Shown: positions 18,501-26,989, counted from the first letter of the stretch. The stretch: 64,000 nt of DNA from Virgibacillus_R byunsanensis (GCF_042675965.1 NZ_JBHTKJ010000035.1:92459-156458); one strand, 5' to 3'. The notes: a model not told the origin generated them from the sequence alone. Numbers and translations: made by a program.

Positions 18501-19001
18501 TTAGGTCACCTCACCTTCTCTATCGACATGTCGTTTTGTAAATAACTCCAAGAGAATAGCCAAAGAGTTCATTATCAAAAATACTGCGCTTACTGGTATA
18601 CTTGCATATGGGATAGCCATACTAAATGGTAATGTTGGTGAACTTTGGACTTTTACAAATTGCAATAAATCAATACCATAAATTAAAATAAAGGTAAAAA
18701 ATATTGTACAAATAATATAAACAACTATTTGAAGGCGTTTTTTCCACTTATCTTTTAGTGGGTATGTTAGTAATTCTATTGCAATTAAAGAACGTTCTCT
18801 TAGTGCTAAAGCTGCCCCTAAAAATACTATCCAAATCATCAAATACCTAGCAAGTTCTTCTGACCATGAAATCGAATTGCTTAAAATACTTCTACTAATA
18901 ATTTGAGAAATTATTAGTAGAAACATAACAATAGCCATTGATCCAACTATGAAATAGACCAATTTATTCAATTTATCAATTATTTTTAATAATAATTGCA
19001 T
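18501..19001 (-). CDS. dctQ: TRAP transporter small permease (DctQ-like)
   Basis: 166 aa with four predicted membrane segments, and the family features SWSEELARYLMIWIVFLGAA (about residues 39-58) and ALRERSLIAIE. It partners DctM in the membrane. The ATG at 19001 has an AAGGGAG site. Its TAA stop lies immediately before the DctM coding sequence. A hairpin (19039-19066) separates it from dctP. Confidence 0.92.
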   Translation of the reverse strand: MQLLLKIIDKLNKLVYFIVGSMAIVMFLLIISQIISRSILSNSISWSEELARYLMIWIVFLGAALALRERSLIAIELLTYPLKDKWKKRLQIVVYIICTIFFTFILIYGIDLLQFVKVQSSPTLPFSMAIPYASIPVSAVFLIMNSLAILLELFTKRHVDREGEVT

Positions 19002-19038
19002 TAGATTTACTCCCTTGTAATTGGGTTTTATATATTAC

Positions 19039-19066
19039 CCTATTAGAACTACATCATTCTAATAGG
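19039..19066 (-). promoter_or_regulatory. Hairpin between dctP and dctQ
   Basis: CCTATTAGAA (19039-19048) and TTCTAATAGG (19057-19066) form a perfect 10-bp stem. No strong T-run follows. Stem-loops here often stabilise or partly terminate the binding-protein message; that role is inference. Confidence 0.5.
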
Positions 19067-19075
19067 AACTTGTAT

Positions 19076-20134
19076 CTATTCTTTAAGTTCAAATATCTTT
19101 TGATGTATATCACCATATTTATCACTATATTTGTCATAAACAGGTTGAACAGCTTCTACGAATGGTGCGTTATCAACGTCCTCAATAATTTCTAAGCCCT
19201 CTTCTTCCGCTGTCGCCCTTAATTCAACAGACTGTTCTTTAATAAAGTTTCTTTCAAAACTTGTTGCTTCTTTAGCAGCGTTTAACAAGGTATCTTGAAC
19301 TGAACTTGGCAGGTCATTGAATTTATCATTATTCATTACATTTACAGCTGATGAATAGAATAAATTATTTATCGTCATATAATCGGAAACCTCATGTAAG
19401 TTATTTGGAACGGCTGTTGCAAAAGATGAAGTAAATGCGTCTATTACTCCTTGTTCAGCAGAAACATACAATTCACCAAATGATACTGGTGTAGGATTAG
19501 TACCCAATGCCTCTAAGAAATCTATTTGTACCTGACTTTCTTGTGCTCGAATATCTATGCCATCTAGATCGTTCAAAGTCCTTATAGGTTCATTTGAAAA
19601 GATTTGATAAAATCCTGTCTCCATCCATGCTAAATTTTTTAAATTTGCTTCTTCCATAGACTTGTTTATCTTTTCTCCAACTTCACCGTCTAATGCTTCA
19701 TAAGCATGTTCTTCATTTTCAAATAAAAACGGAAAACTTAAAGCACCCACCGCATCGGAAAAATTTACAACAGGAGCATCTGAAGATATAGCGATATCTA
19801 ATGATCCATTAAGTACTGATTCAATTAATTCACGCTCAGCTCCGAGTGAACCAGGAGAGTGTATTTTAATAGTAATGTTCTCGTTTTCTTCTTCTACTTT
19901 TTCTTTAAATTTTTGTGCCCACTGATCATAGTGAGAATCTGCTGGAGCATTATGTGCTACAGAGAACTCATATTTTTCTAATGTACCATCTGTCTGACTT
20001 TCATCTGATGATGTATTATTTTGGCTTGAACTAGAACCGTCACTACCACTCGAACTTTCCTGATTACTACCACATGCTACTAATAGCATCATTAAAACTA
20101 ATATTATCATCGAGTTTAAAATAACCTTTTTCAT
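19076..20134 (-). CDS. dctP: TRAP transporter substrate-binding lipoprotein (DctP-like)
   Basis: 352 aa. A lipoprotein signal ends in LLVAC with the lipid-carrying Cys at 21, followed by a Ser/Gly/Asp-rich linker to about residue 50. The mature domain has the DctP features HSPGSLGAERELIESVLNG, LSFPFLFEN, and the substrate-anchoring Arg in DGIDIRAQES. DctP proteins bind organic acids, so the substrate very likely carries a carboxylate or similar anion. The ATG at 20134 has an AGGAGG site. The gene follows the cyclic amidohydrolase by 21 bp. Confidence 0.92.
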   Translation of the reverse strand: MKKVILNSMIILVLMMLLVACGSNQESSSGSDGSSSSQNNTSSDESQTDGTLEKYEFSVAHNAPADSHYDQWAQKFKEKVEEENENITIKIHSPGSLGAERELIESVLNGSLDIAISSDAPVVNFSDAVGALSFPFLFENEEHAYEALDGEVGEKINKSMEEANLKNLAWMETGFYQIFSNEPIRTLNDLDGIDIRAQESQVQIDFLEALGTNPTPVSFGELYVSAEQGVIDAFTSSFATAVPNNLHEVSDYMTINNLFYSSAVNVMNNDKFNDLPSSVQDTLLNAAKEATSFERNFIKEQSVELRATAEEEGLEIIEDVDNAPFVEAVQPVYDKYSDKYGDIHQKIFELKE

Positions 20135-20155
20135 AATTTTTATCCTCCTAAATAC

Positions 20156-21490
20156 TTAATTGTTTTTCGTTACATACTTTCCTGAATTTTGGTTATCTAT
20201 CTTTTTTTTATTTGAATAAATAACATCCCCCCTTAAAATAGTCTTTTTCACTTGCCCCCTAACCTCCTTCCCATTAAATGGTGATAACTCATCTTGTATC
20301 ACCCATTCAATATTTGGATCAATTATAGTAAAATCAGCATCATTACCTTTTTTAATTCTTCCTTTTTGCTTAATCCCAAAAACATCAGCTATATTTGTTG
20401 ACATTAATTTTCCATAATCAATTGGAGATATCTTGCTTTTTAATACTCCCTCACTAAAAACTAATGAGGCAACTATTGATAATCCTGGCATTCCTGATGG
20501 AGCAGTAAATATATCTTTATAACCTTTTTCTTTATTTTTCACATCCCATATTGCATGATCTGTTGTTATAAAATCAATTTCACCTTTATATAATTTATCC
20601 CACATTAATTCTCTTGATCTTCTGTCTCTTAATGGAGGGTTAACTTTGGCATTGGGACCTTTAGTTTTCAAATCATCATCACTTAATAAAAGATATTGAT
20701 AGCAAGTCTCTGCTGTCACCTTTAACCCTTGTCTCTTGAAATAATTTATTAGATCTATACTCCTTGGATGGCTCACGTGTACGAAATGTATTTTTGCATC
20801 AGTCCAGTAAGCAAATTCCATTAATTTTAATATATCTGCTGTTTCAGTGTATGGAGGTCTAGTCTCACCATGTGCTCCTAAATACTTTTTATCACCTTTT
20901 TTAAATTCATTTATTAAGTCTTTTACAATTTCATCATTTTCTGCATGAAAAGCAGCAATTAAATCAATTTCTTTTATTTCTCTGAAAGCCCTTACAATCC
21001 CTGAATCTGGAATTCTCGGAAACCTACTTTCATCAGTTTCAAATGTTGACATTTTTATTCCTATTACACCTAGATTAGCTAGATCTTTAATTTGGGAATA
21101 TCCTCCATATTTTGTTATTGTACCCCATAAACCCACATCAACAAATGCCTCTTTTTCAATTACCTTAATCTTTTCTTTTAACGCTCTTTTATTCGTAATA
21201 GGGCTATTGTAATCAAATGGCATATCAAATATCGTTGTAAATCCGCCATCTGCTGCTAGTCGAGTAGTCTTTTTAATTCCTTCGTTAGGATTACTTAAAC
21301 TATGAACATGTGGGTCAATCAACCCAGGAAAAATATAACAGTCATCATATTTCATCCTAACTTTTGATTGATTATCACTTTTGTCAGGGGAAATATAAAT
21401 AATCATTCCATCTTTAACTCCTATTTCTCCTTGAATTATCTTGTTTTCCAACACAACTTTACCATTTAAAATTAAGTCGAAAAATTCCAA
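20156..21490 (-). CDS. Cyclic amidohydrolase (dihydropyrimidinase/allantoinase/dihydroorotase-like)
   Basis: 444 aa from a TTG at 21490, 8 nt after AAGGAGGG; the longer frame to 21550 only translates the adjacent insertion-sequence end. Metal ligands are in place: HVH in GLIDPHVHS (61-63), a lysine in GIKMSTFE for carboxylation, His in FHAEN, His in HFVHVSHP, and Asp in TTDHAIW. The mix (HAEN, TAETCYQYL, NPPLR) sits between allantoinase and dihydroorotase types. It should open a cyclic ureide or imide to an N-carbamoyl or amide acid. With the M20 hydrolase upstream it makes the usual two-step pair. The dead IS ends about 25 bp before its start. Confidence 0.87.
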   Translation of the reverse strand: MEFFDLILNGKVVLENKIIQGEIGVKDGMIIYISPDKSDNQSKVRMKYDDCYIFPGLIDPHVHSLSNPNEGIKKTTRLAADGGFTTIFDMPFDYNSPITNKRALKEKIKVIEKEAFVDVGLWGTITKYGGYSQIKDLANLGVIGIKMSTFETDESRFPRIPDSGIVRAFREIKEIDLIAAFHAENDEIVKDLINEFKKGDKKYLGAHGETRPPYTETADILKLMEFAYWTDAKIHFVHVSHPRSIDLINYFKRQGLKVTAETCYQYLLLSDDDLKTKGPNAKVNPPLRDRRSRELMWDKLYKGEIDFITTDHAIWDVKNKEKGYKDIFTAPSGMPGLSIVASLVFSEGVLKSKISPIDYGKLMSTNIADVFGIKQKGRIKKGNDADFTIIDPNIEWVIQDELSPFNGKEVRGQVKKTILRGDVIYSNKKKIDNQNSGKYVTKNN

Positions 21491-21514
21491 TTTGTTATCC
21501 CTCCTTTTATTTAT

Positions 21515-21650
21515 ATAGACTCTCGGCATTCGCCGAGTTAGACGGTTCAAGGCTTTTCTTGGACCGTCACTTTTTCTTCCTCCTACTTTTCATAGGAGTA
21601 TTTTTTATTTCAAATAATATGAAATGGAAATTTATCATTCACATTATTTT
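21515..21650 (+). repeat. IS-end cassette, copy 1
   Basis: About 135 bp nearly identical to 24859-24992. It includes CTCGGCATTCGCCGAG (palindrome), a CTCCTA-TAGGAG hairpin with a following T-run (terminator-like on the plus strand) and an AATATGAA...TTCACATTATT inverted repeat. Confidence 0.75.
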
Positions 21651-21677
21651 GAGTTTTTGCAACGACTAAACTTGGGC

Positions 21678-22236
21678 GGATAAAATGCTTTTTAATGCTT
21701 CACATGATTCCAAAGCCATTTATCAATTGATTGATCATATACAAGCGGAACCCATCATTGATCTAAACAAACGGGCCAAGAAAAACATCAAAACTGGAGG
21801 TGATATTCAAATTTCACCAGAAGGGGTACCTATTTGCCCCATCAAAAAAATATGAAACCAAACGGCTACGATCGCATACAGAACTGCCAAAAATACGTTG
21901 TCCACTGGCATGTGGAGCGAAAAACACCTTGTTCTACTGCCAAATACGAACGAATCTACCATACGCACCATAAAGATAACCTGCGTTTGTTCCCAAAACA
22001 TCAAGGGAAACAGATAAATGGAAATTAATCTACAAACGACGCTCTTCTGTAGAACGCTCAAACCAAGCATGAGAAGGTCGATTAACTATTTAGAAGCTGG
22101 CAATCATCGTTCAACTATGATGTGGTACGTGCGTATTTTTGGAATCATGATGTGTCAGCACATAGATGCTTGGTATATTCATCAAAAAGATGATCTTGCA
22201 TTTTTGAAAGGCCATATTTTTCAGTCTGTAGCCTAA
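21678..22236 (+). pseudogene. DDE transposase remnant with frameshifts
   Basis: Successive frames read DKMLFNASHDSKAIYQL and DLNKRAKKN, then PNGYDRIQNCQKY, then KRRSSVERSNQ and DYLEAGNHRSTMMWYVR. These line up in order as the C-terminal half of an IS4/IS5-type DDE transposase (a cysteine-bearing region followed by the RRxxVER catalytic Glu region). At least two frameshifts and a stop break it. The 5' part is missing. Confidence 0.75.
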
Positions 22237-22390
22237 CTACTATTAATTTTTAAAAATAAAAGCCTTAGGGTTCTTTGGCATGCCCATTTTGAAAACACTT
22301 TAAAAATAACCCTCCACTTACCAAATTAGGTGCTATTTCCAGGGACTTTTTAGAAATTATTGCTGATTTCACTCTAAAAACTCCGAGAGT

Positions 22391-23620
22391 CTATTTATTT
22401 GCTAAATCATAGGTGATATCTAAAAGGACATTTGCGGCTTTTTCAATGTCATCAAATGAGGTGAATTCTTCTTCACAGTGACTTAAGCCATCCTTACTTG
22501 GAGTAAATATAACTGTAGAATCACATAAATCATTAAAAAATTTAGCATCATGACCTGCTCCACTAGTTATATATTGATATGTATAATCTCTTTTAACTAT
22601 TGAATTTTCTATTAGATTGTTAATTTTATTTGAAAAGTACGTTCCATCTATATTCCAAAATTCATTTACCTCGTAATTTAAGGTCTTCTCATTAGCAATT
22701 TTTTTAATTTCATTAATAATTAATTTGATAGCTTTTGCTCTTATTTGATCATTGATGTGTCGTACATCAAATGTAAATTTAACTCTGCCTGCACTCATGC
22801 TATAAAGTGACGGAGATACTTCAAATACTCCGACTGTTGTTGATAAATCATCAAATTGTTCAGTAATTGAATCTATAAATAATACCATTTCTGAAGAAGC
22901 TACAAGTGCATCTCTTCTACCGATAGCAGGATATGCAGCATGACTGGCCTGACCTTCTATCACCACTTCAAACTTAGTAACACCTTTAACTCCCTCTACA
23001 ATACCAATTTGTTTATCATTTATCTCCAACATTGGCCCCTGCTCTATATGCAGTTCAACAAAAAAACCAGGATTCTTTAATCTATTAACGATTTCTCCTC
23101 GATATCCTATTGATTCCAGTGCTTCTTTAAATGTAACATTATTTTTGTCATTTAATTTATATACATACTCTTTCTCATAATTACCTGTTATAACACCTGA
23201 CCCTTCCATTGGAATTCCAAATCGAGCGCCTTCTTCAAGAGTAAAATTAACTATTTCAATAGATCTTTTCGTCTTTATATCTTTTTCATTTAATACACGA
23301 ATAACTTCCAAACTTGACAGTACTCCTAATATCCCATCAAACCTACCTCCATTAGGTTGTGTGTCTAGGTGGGATCCGATAACAACTGGATTTTCATCAG
23401 GGGAGGTACCACACCTTTTACCATAAATATTACCTAAGTCATCTATTCTAATATCCAACCCCTCATCCTTTAACCATTCTACAAATATATCCCTCATTTT
23501 TTTATCATCGGAGGTTAAGCCTATTCTATTTAAACCATTATTTTTTGTTACTCCTATACTTGAACTAGTATCAAAAGTAGAAATTAACCTTTCTAAATTA
23601 ATTTTTAGGTCTTCATTCAT
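22391..23620 (-). CDS. M20 family amidohydrolase (N-carbamoyl amino acid / allantoate hydrolase type)
   Basis: 409 aa, zinc-dependent hydantoinase/carbamoylase family. Metal-binding motifs: GSHLDTQPNGGRFDG (His, Asp), TLEEGARFG (Glu-Glu), HIEQGPMLE and the C-terminal SGAGHDAKF His. It removes the carbamoyl group of an N-carbamoyl amino acid, or of beta-ureidopropionate or allantoate, giving ammonia, CO2 and the free amino acid. The ATG at 23620 has an AAGGAG site. The TAG stop is provided by the inverted repeat of the inserted IS, so the last residue or two may differ from the ancestral protein; its length is still normal. Confidence 0.9.
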   Translation of the reverse strand: MNEDLKINLERLISTFDTSSSIGVTKNNGLNRIGLTSDDKKMRDIFVEWLKDEGLDIRIDDLGNIYGKRCGTSPDENPVVIGSHLDTQPNGGRFDGILGVLSSLEVIRVLNEKDIKTKRSIEIVNFTLEEGARFGIPMEGSGVITGNYEKEYVYKLNDKNNVTFKEALESIGYRGEIVNRLKNPGFFVELHIEQGPMLEINDKQIGIVEGVKGVTKFEVVIEGQASHAAYPAIGRRDALVASSEMVLFIDSITEQFDDLSTTVGVFEVSPSLYSMSAGRVKFTFDVRHINDQIRAKAIKLIINEIKKIANEKTLNYEVNEFWNIDGTYFSNKINNLIENSIVKRDYTYQYITSGAGHDAKFFNDLCDSTVIFTPSKDGLSHCEEEFTSFDDIEKAANVLLDITYDLANK

Positions 23621-23647
23621 AAATTACACTCCTTTTCATAAAATTAA

Positions 23648-23717
23648 AAACCCGATAATATGCAAAGTTAAGCAAAAAATACTAATGATTTTTTGCCACT
23701 CTACAATTATCGGGTTT
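23648..23717 (-). promoter_or_regulatory. Nested hairpin ahead of the M20 hydrolase gene
   Basis: AAACCCGATAAT (23648-23659) pairs perfectly with ATTATCGGGTTT (23706-23717). A second hairpin with GCAAAAAAT...ATTTTTTGC sits within the loop. On the minus strand a short T-rich tract follows. It lies between the DUF3870 gene and the hydrolase gene and could be a terminator or a leader control element. It matches no riboswitch I know. Confidence 0.55.
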
Positions 23718-23785
23718 AATATGATTAATTAAATTGGTTTTGCCAATCTACCACATATAAATCCCATGTTCTTTGGTTTAAATAT

Positions 23786-24100
23786 TTACTTTCTATTTAA
23801 ATATCTTTGTACAGCTGATTGTAAAGCAACTATGACTGCTTGTTGAGAAGGCGCTACGTAATGCCTTTGAATCTTACTTATTAAGGGATCCAAATTTCCA
23901 CTTATATCATATCCTATTACTAATCTTTGAAAAAAATCCTTTGTTAATGCTGCTAAAAAAGTAAAATCAGCATTAATTATCCTGTGATTATCCATATTAA
24001 TTTCTAAAACAATCCCAGCATATTTATAGCTTTCATACATAGATGTTCCTTGTGGTGCTTTTGAATAACCAGTTACCAGTACTGTGTTCAACTCCTCCAT
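23786..24100 (-). CDS. DUF3870 domain-containing protein
   Basis: 104 aa. The sequence TVLVTGYSKAPQGTSMYESYK followed by GIVLEI matches the DUF3870 family, small proteins found beside amidohydrolase and amino-acid catabolic genes in Firmicutes. There is no signal peptide or membrane segment. The biochemical role is unknown. The ATG at 24100 lacks a strong ribosome site; a GGAGG lies inside the first codons, so a start slightly downstream (TTG at 24091) is possible. It is the first gene of the cluster, with a promoter-like AT-rich region upstream. Confidence 0.8.
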   Translation of the reverse strand: MEELNTVLVTGYSKAPQGTSMYESYKYAGIVLEINMDNHRIINADFTFLAALTKDFFQRLVIGYDISGNLDPLISKIQRHYVAPSQQAVIVALQSAVQRYLNRK

Positions 24101-24267
24101 CTGTTACCACCGCTTTTATTTTTTTAGTATATGCAAATGAATTATAAATTTATATCATATATATTACATAACATTAAGTTATCTGTCAACAATGAATTTT
24201 TATAATAATCAAAATAACTCTGCATCCGAATGAAAAATGAAATTAAATCAATGGTTCACAGAGAGTA

Positions 24268-24417
24268 TTAAGAAGACGGAAAAGAAGAGTTAAAAGGTAT
24301 GGTAATTGAACACCTATATAATTCATCTTGGTTTATATTATTCGGAAGTGTTAAGATGTCCTCTTCTTGAATGTATTTGAATGTATTTGGAAAAATACAC
24401 AGTCTTTCGTTCAACAA
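24268..24417 (-). CDS. Possible small protein, unknown
   Basis: A 49-aa frame from a TTG pair at 24417/24414 behind AAAAAGGGG, reading LLNERLCIFPNTFKYIQ and ending FNSSFPSS. An upstream ATG at 24453 is in frame but has no ribosome site. No family recognised. It may be the remnant of a regulator N-terminus, given the regulator fragment that follows at higher coordinates. Support is weak. Confidence 0.25.
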   Translation of the reverse strand: MLNERLCIFPNTFKYIQEEDILTLPNNINQDELYRCSITIPFNSSFPSS

Positions 24418-24500
24418 TGGTATCACCCCTTTTTTATCATTGTAATAATTCATATTTGATATAATTATGTAACTAACTTCTACGATACTGTTTGCTTTAA

Positions 24501-24641
24501 CTATCTATATTTGCGAGGAGTTACTCCCCTCTTTTTTAATTCAGTGTAAAAAGAACCCCTATCAATCCCTGATGTATCAAATATTTCGGCGACATTGTTA
24601 AATGTTCCTTTAATATAAATATCAAGTATAGATTCATGAAC
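24501..24641 (-). pseudogene. C-terminal Fis-type HTH fragment of a transcriptional activator
   Basis: The minus-strand frame reads HESILDIYIKGTFNNVAE, then IFDTSGIDRGSFYTELKKRG and ends PRKYR. This is the Fis-like helix-turn-helix pattern at the end of sigma-54-type and similar activators (N.xxAAxxLGI.R.TLYxKLKK). No start or upstream domains remain; an in-frame stop and IS3-type sequence follow. It was probably the regulator of the adjacent catabolic cluster, truncated by the insertion; that link is inference from position. Confidence 0.6.
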
Positions 24642-24731
24642 ATAACTTAGTTAAGTTTTTGAAAATTGACTAGACTATATAAGAGAAAGGTTGTGTCCAT
24701 AAGGGAAACAAAAATACAGGCGAAAAGTATA

Positions 24732-24858
24732 ATGAAGATGAAAAAACAAATGCTTAAGTTGCAGGAGGAAAACGAAATCTTAAAAAAGGCTATGGCCATA
24801 TTCGGAAAAAATAAACGAGACTGAAATCGTTGAGTTTATTGATCAACACAAAAATTTC
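24732..24858 (+). pseudogene. IS3-family orfA tail and orfB start, broken
   Basis: The plus strand encodes QEENEILKKAMAIFGK, the leucine-zipper end of an IS3 OrfA, to a TGA. One frame over, TEIVEFIDQHKNF begins OrfB, with an A-rich slippage region (GGAAAAAATAAA) at the junction as usual for IS3 elements. OrfB stops at 24858, where the IS-end cassette copy 2 begins, so this element was itself interrupted or deleted. Confidence 0.75.
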
Positions 24859-24992
24859 ATAGACTCTCGGCATTCGCCGAGTTAGACGCTTCAAGTCTTT
24901 CCTTGGATCGTCATTTTCCTTCCTCCTACTTTTCGTAGGAGTATTTTTATTTTTAATAATGTGAACTGGAAATTTATCATTCACATTATTTT
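24859..24992 (+). repeat. IS-end cassette, copy 2
   Basis: Nearly identical to 21515-21650 and in the same orientation. The terminator-like stem here is CTCCTAC/GTAGGAG, one base pair longer than in copy 1. No transposase follows it. Confidence 0.75.
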
Positions 24993-25690
24993 AATAAATA
25001 GTTCAAAAAGCCCTTGCCTTTTTTCAAATAACCCCAATTTATCATCTAAAATTACTCCTTTAGTATTTGTGTTCCTTTCATTTTACGTTTTATTATTTAA
25101 TTTGTAATTTATCTTACAAAAACAAATAGGAGTTAGTAACTTCATGTAAGCTATCGGAACCATCTAATTTACCTTTTTCATTAGCGAAGGTATAACTACT
25201 TTAAATAATTTAAAACAAACAGAACGGACGCAATCCTAATTAGAGGACAGCATCCGATTTCATTTGGAAATTAATAAGAAAAAAATGAATAACATTATAT
25301 TACAGTTTCCGATTGTTCTATAGAAAAATCAAAAAGTACGATGGTAGTATTTTATCTTCAGAACTGGGCAAAATTCTAGTACTTATCATTCACTGAAATT
25401 ATGAACATAAGGAACGAAGTCACACTTGATAATTAGAGGGGCCGATACGATAGTTCCCCCTCCAACCTAATAAGTTGAATCTACTCCGAATTGAATATAT
25501 ATTATGTCAAAGGAATGCTAACTCTTTATAAACGCTGTCAGTTCAATCCAAAAATGAACTAATATTATTCAGATACCTATTCGGAATTAATTTGTACAAT
25601 ATTGATTGGGATTGAGTGACATTTTGGGCAAATATCTATACTGTTGAAAATATCACATTAGTAATTCTATAACAATGTTACTAAAAACTA
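24993..25690. other. Gene-free gap
   Basis: About 700 bp of AT-rich sequence without a supported reading frame, RNA or clear terminator. It probably contains remains of the insertion sequences to its left. Confidence 0.5.
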
Positions 25691-26989
25691 CTACCGAATA
25701 CTCACATTAATACTATGATCTACCACATACCCAAAGCGAATCGTTTCCTTCTCATTTGCCGGAACTTCTACTAAGAATTCTATCGTTCTCGTATCAACTT
25801 TACGGTAATCGTGGGTGGTTTCCGCAATCTCGCTGAATTTCTGTCTTAAGGGATGTTTCACTTTCATTGAAATGGCTTGCTCCTTGTGATTCTTGATTTC
25901 ATATTCAAAGGTATAGTATTCTAGTTTTCCTTCTCGATAACTGTCAGTTTCTCTGCTGTCACAGACGATATCAAATGCTTGGCCTAACTGTAATCGAATC
26001 GGCTCTTCTTTAGGTGTGTGGCTGATTCTATCTTCTCCGATAAATTCCAGATCCCCGTCATCGGTGTCCTGACTATATACCTTTACTTTCCCTTTTGGAA
26101 ATGGCATGCCAAGCTGGTTCTCTTTGGTGTTTTGAAATTCCAGGATGATATTAACCTGATCATCGCCATATTCGCACTCGTAGTATTTCTTGTATTGGAT
26201 GTTACTGACGTCCAGCAAATTGATCTGTTTTTCCTGGTTACTTTTTAATGTGGTTTTTTCCTGAAGTGTATAAAGGTGATAATCGTTGAAGCTTTTTTCC
26301 TCAAATGCGTAATCTGCGTCCACTTGATCGTAGACAATATAATCAGTTGAATGGTTTGGTAGATTGGTTGTTTTGTTTACATCCCCGGCAACTAGTTTTA
26401 GCCGGGCATCTTTAAACGTGGATCCTGTATTGTTTTCGAGCAGTACCCATCCAGTTAAGTCGAGCGATTGCTCATGTAAATAGATCACATAATTGGCATT
26501 CCATTGTAATCCACCGGTTGTATAGGTGACGTCAATTTCTCTTGTTCTTTGCGGCCGGACCTTCCAGATGAGTGATGGTTTCACAATAAGTCCTTCTGGC
26601 AATTTTGGTAAAATGACTTCCTCTTCTGGATCGATGACAATTTCGTTTGTATTGGTGTTTTCCAGTATAATTCCCCCATCCACACTTAAGAGACGGTATT
26701 CAACCTTTAATTTAATTTTCGGGTTGTACAAATAAACCGTTTGATCGATATATTTTTTAAGCAGTTTATGTTTATCCACCAAATCATGATCAAAATTCAA
26801 TTCACGGATGGACAAGCCTTTAATAATGATCGAGTCTGTCTCAATCTGTTCCGATACATTCATATAATGAATCGTTTCATCCTGATCGTATAATCTAAAA
26901 TCCCTTTTTTCCTTCACCACGGCAAAATTAGCATTATATACCGTAATTGCTAAGTCAGTTGTTTCTTTACTAATTGACTTGAAAACCAT
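25691..26989 (-). CDS. DUF4139 domain-containing protein
   Basis: 432 aa from an ATG at 26989 with GGGGAG 9 nt upstream; the longer frame to 27022 lacks a ribosome site. The protein is beta-rich and contains the DUF4139 core: YTTGGLQWNANYVIYL, LTGWVLLENNTGSTF and LVAGDVNK in the middle, and EFLVEVPANEKET at the end. It has no signal peptide or membrane helix. Proteins of this type are widespread and uncharacterised. It is monocistronic. A truncated copy of its last codons lies at 7183-7320. Confidence 0.85.
   Translation of the reverse strand: MVFKSISKETTDLAITVYNANFAVVKEKRDFRLYDQDETIHYMNVSEQIETDSIIIKGLSIRELNFDHDLVDKHKLLKKYIDQTVYLYNPKIKLKVEYRLLSVDGGIILENTNTNEIVIDPEEEVILPKLPEGLIVKPSLIWKVRPQRTREIDVTYTTGGLQWNANYVIYLHEQSLDLTGWVLLENNTGSTFKDARLKLVAGDVNKTTNLPNHSTDYIVYDQVDADYAFEEKSFNDYHLYTLQEKTTLKSNQEKQINLLDVSNIQYKKYYECEYGDDQVNIILEFQNTKENQLGMPFPKGKVKVYSQDTDDGDLEFIGEDRISHTPKEEPIRLQLGQAFDIVCDSRETDSYREGKLEYYTFEYEIKNHKEQAISMKVKHPLRQKFSEIAETTHDYRKVDTRTIEFLVEVPANEKETIRFGYVVDHSINVSIR

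Larger units (their letters stand above)
21515..22394 (+). mobile_element. Decayed insertion sequence inside the catabolic operon
   Basis: Bounded by the 12-bp inverted repeat ATAGACTCTCGG (21515-21526 and reverse complement at 22383-22394). It contains a frameshifted DDE transposase on the plus strand. The flanks are AT-rich (TTTATTT-like on both sides), so the target duplication cannot be fixed. Its right end supplies the TAG stop of the M20 hydrolase gene, and its left end lies just ahead of the amidohydrolase ribosome site. Confidence 0.7.

Noticed and set aside
20156..20200. Allantoin pathway as the sole explanation of the 11-24 kb cluster
   Set aside because: The two hydrolases would fit allantoinase and allantoate hydrolase, but thiolase, CoA-transferase, class III aminotransferases and a TRAP system have no place in allantoin breakdown.
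24790..24984. 64-aa minus-strand frame with RLTRRMPRVY
   Set aside because: It is the translation of the IS-end palindrome and hairpin; the same peptide falsely extends the amidohydrolase N-terminus at 21550.
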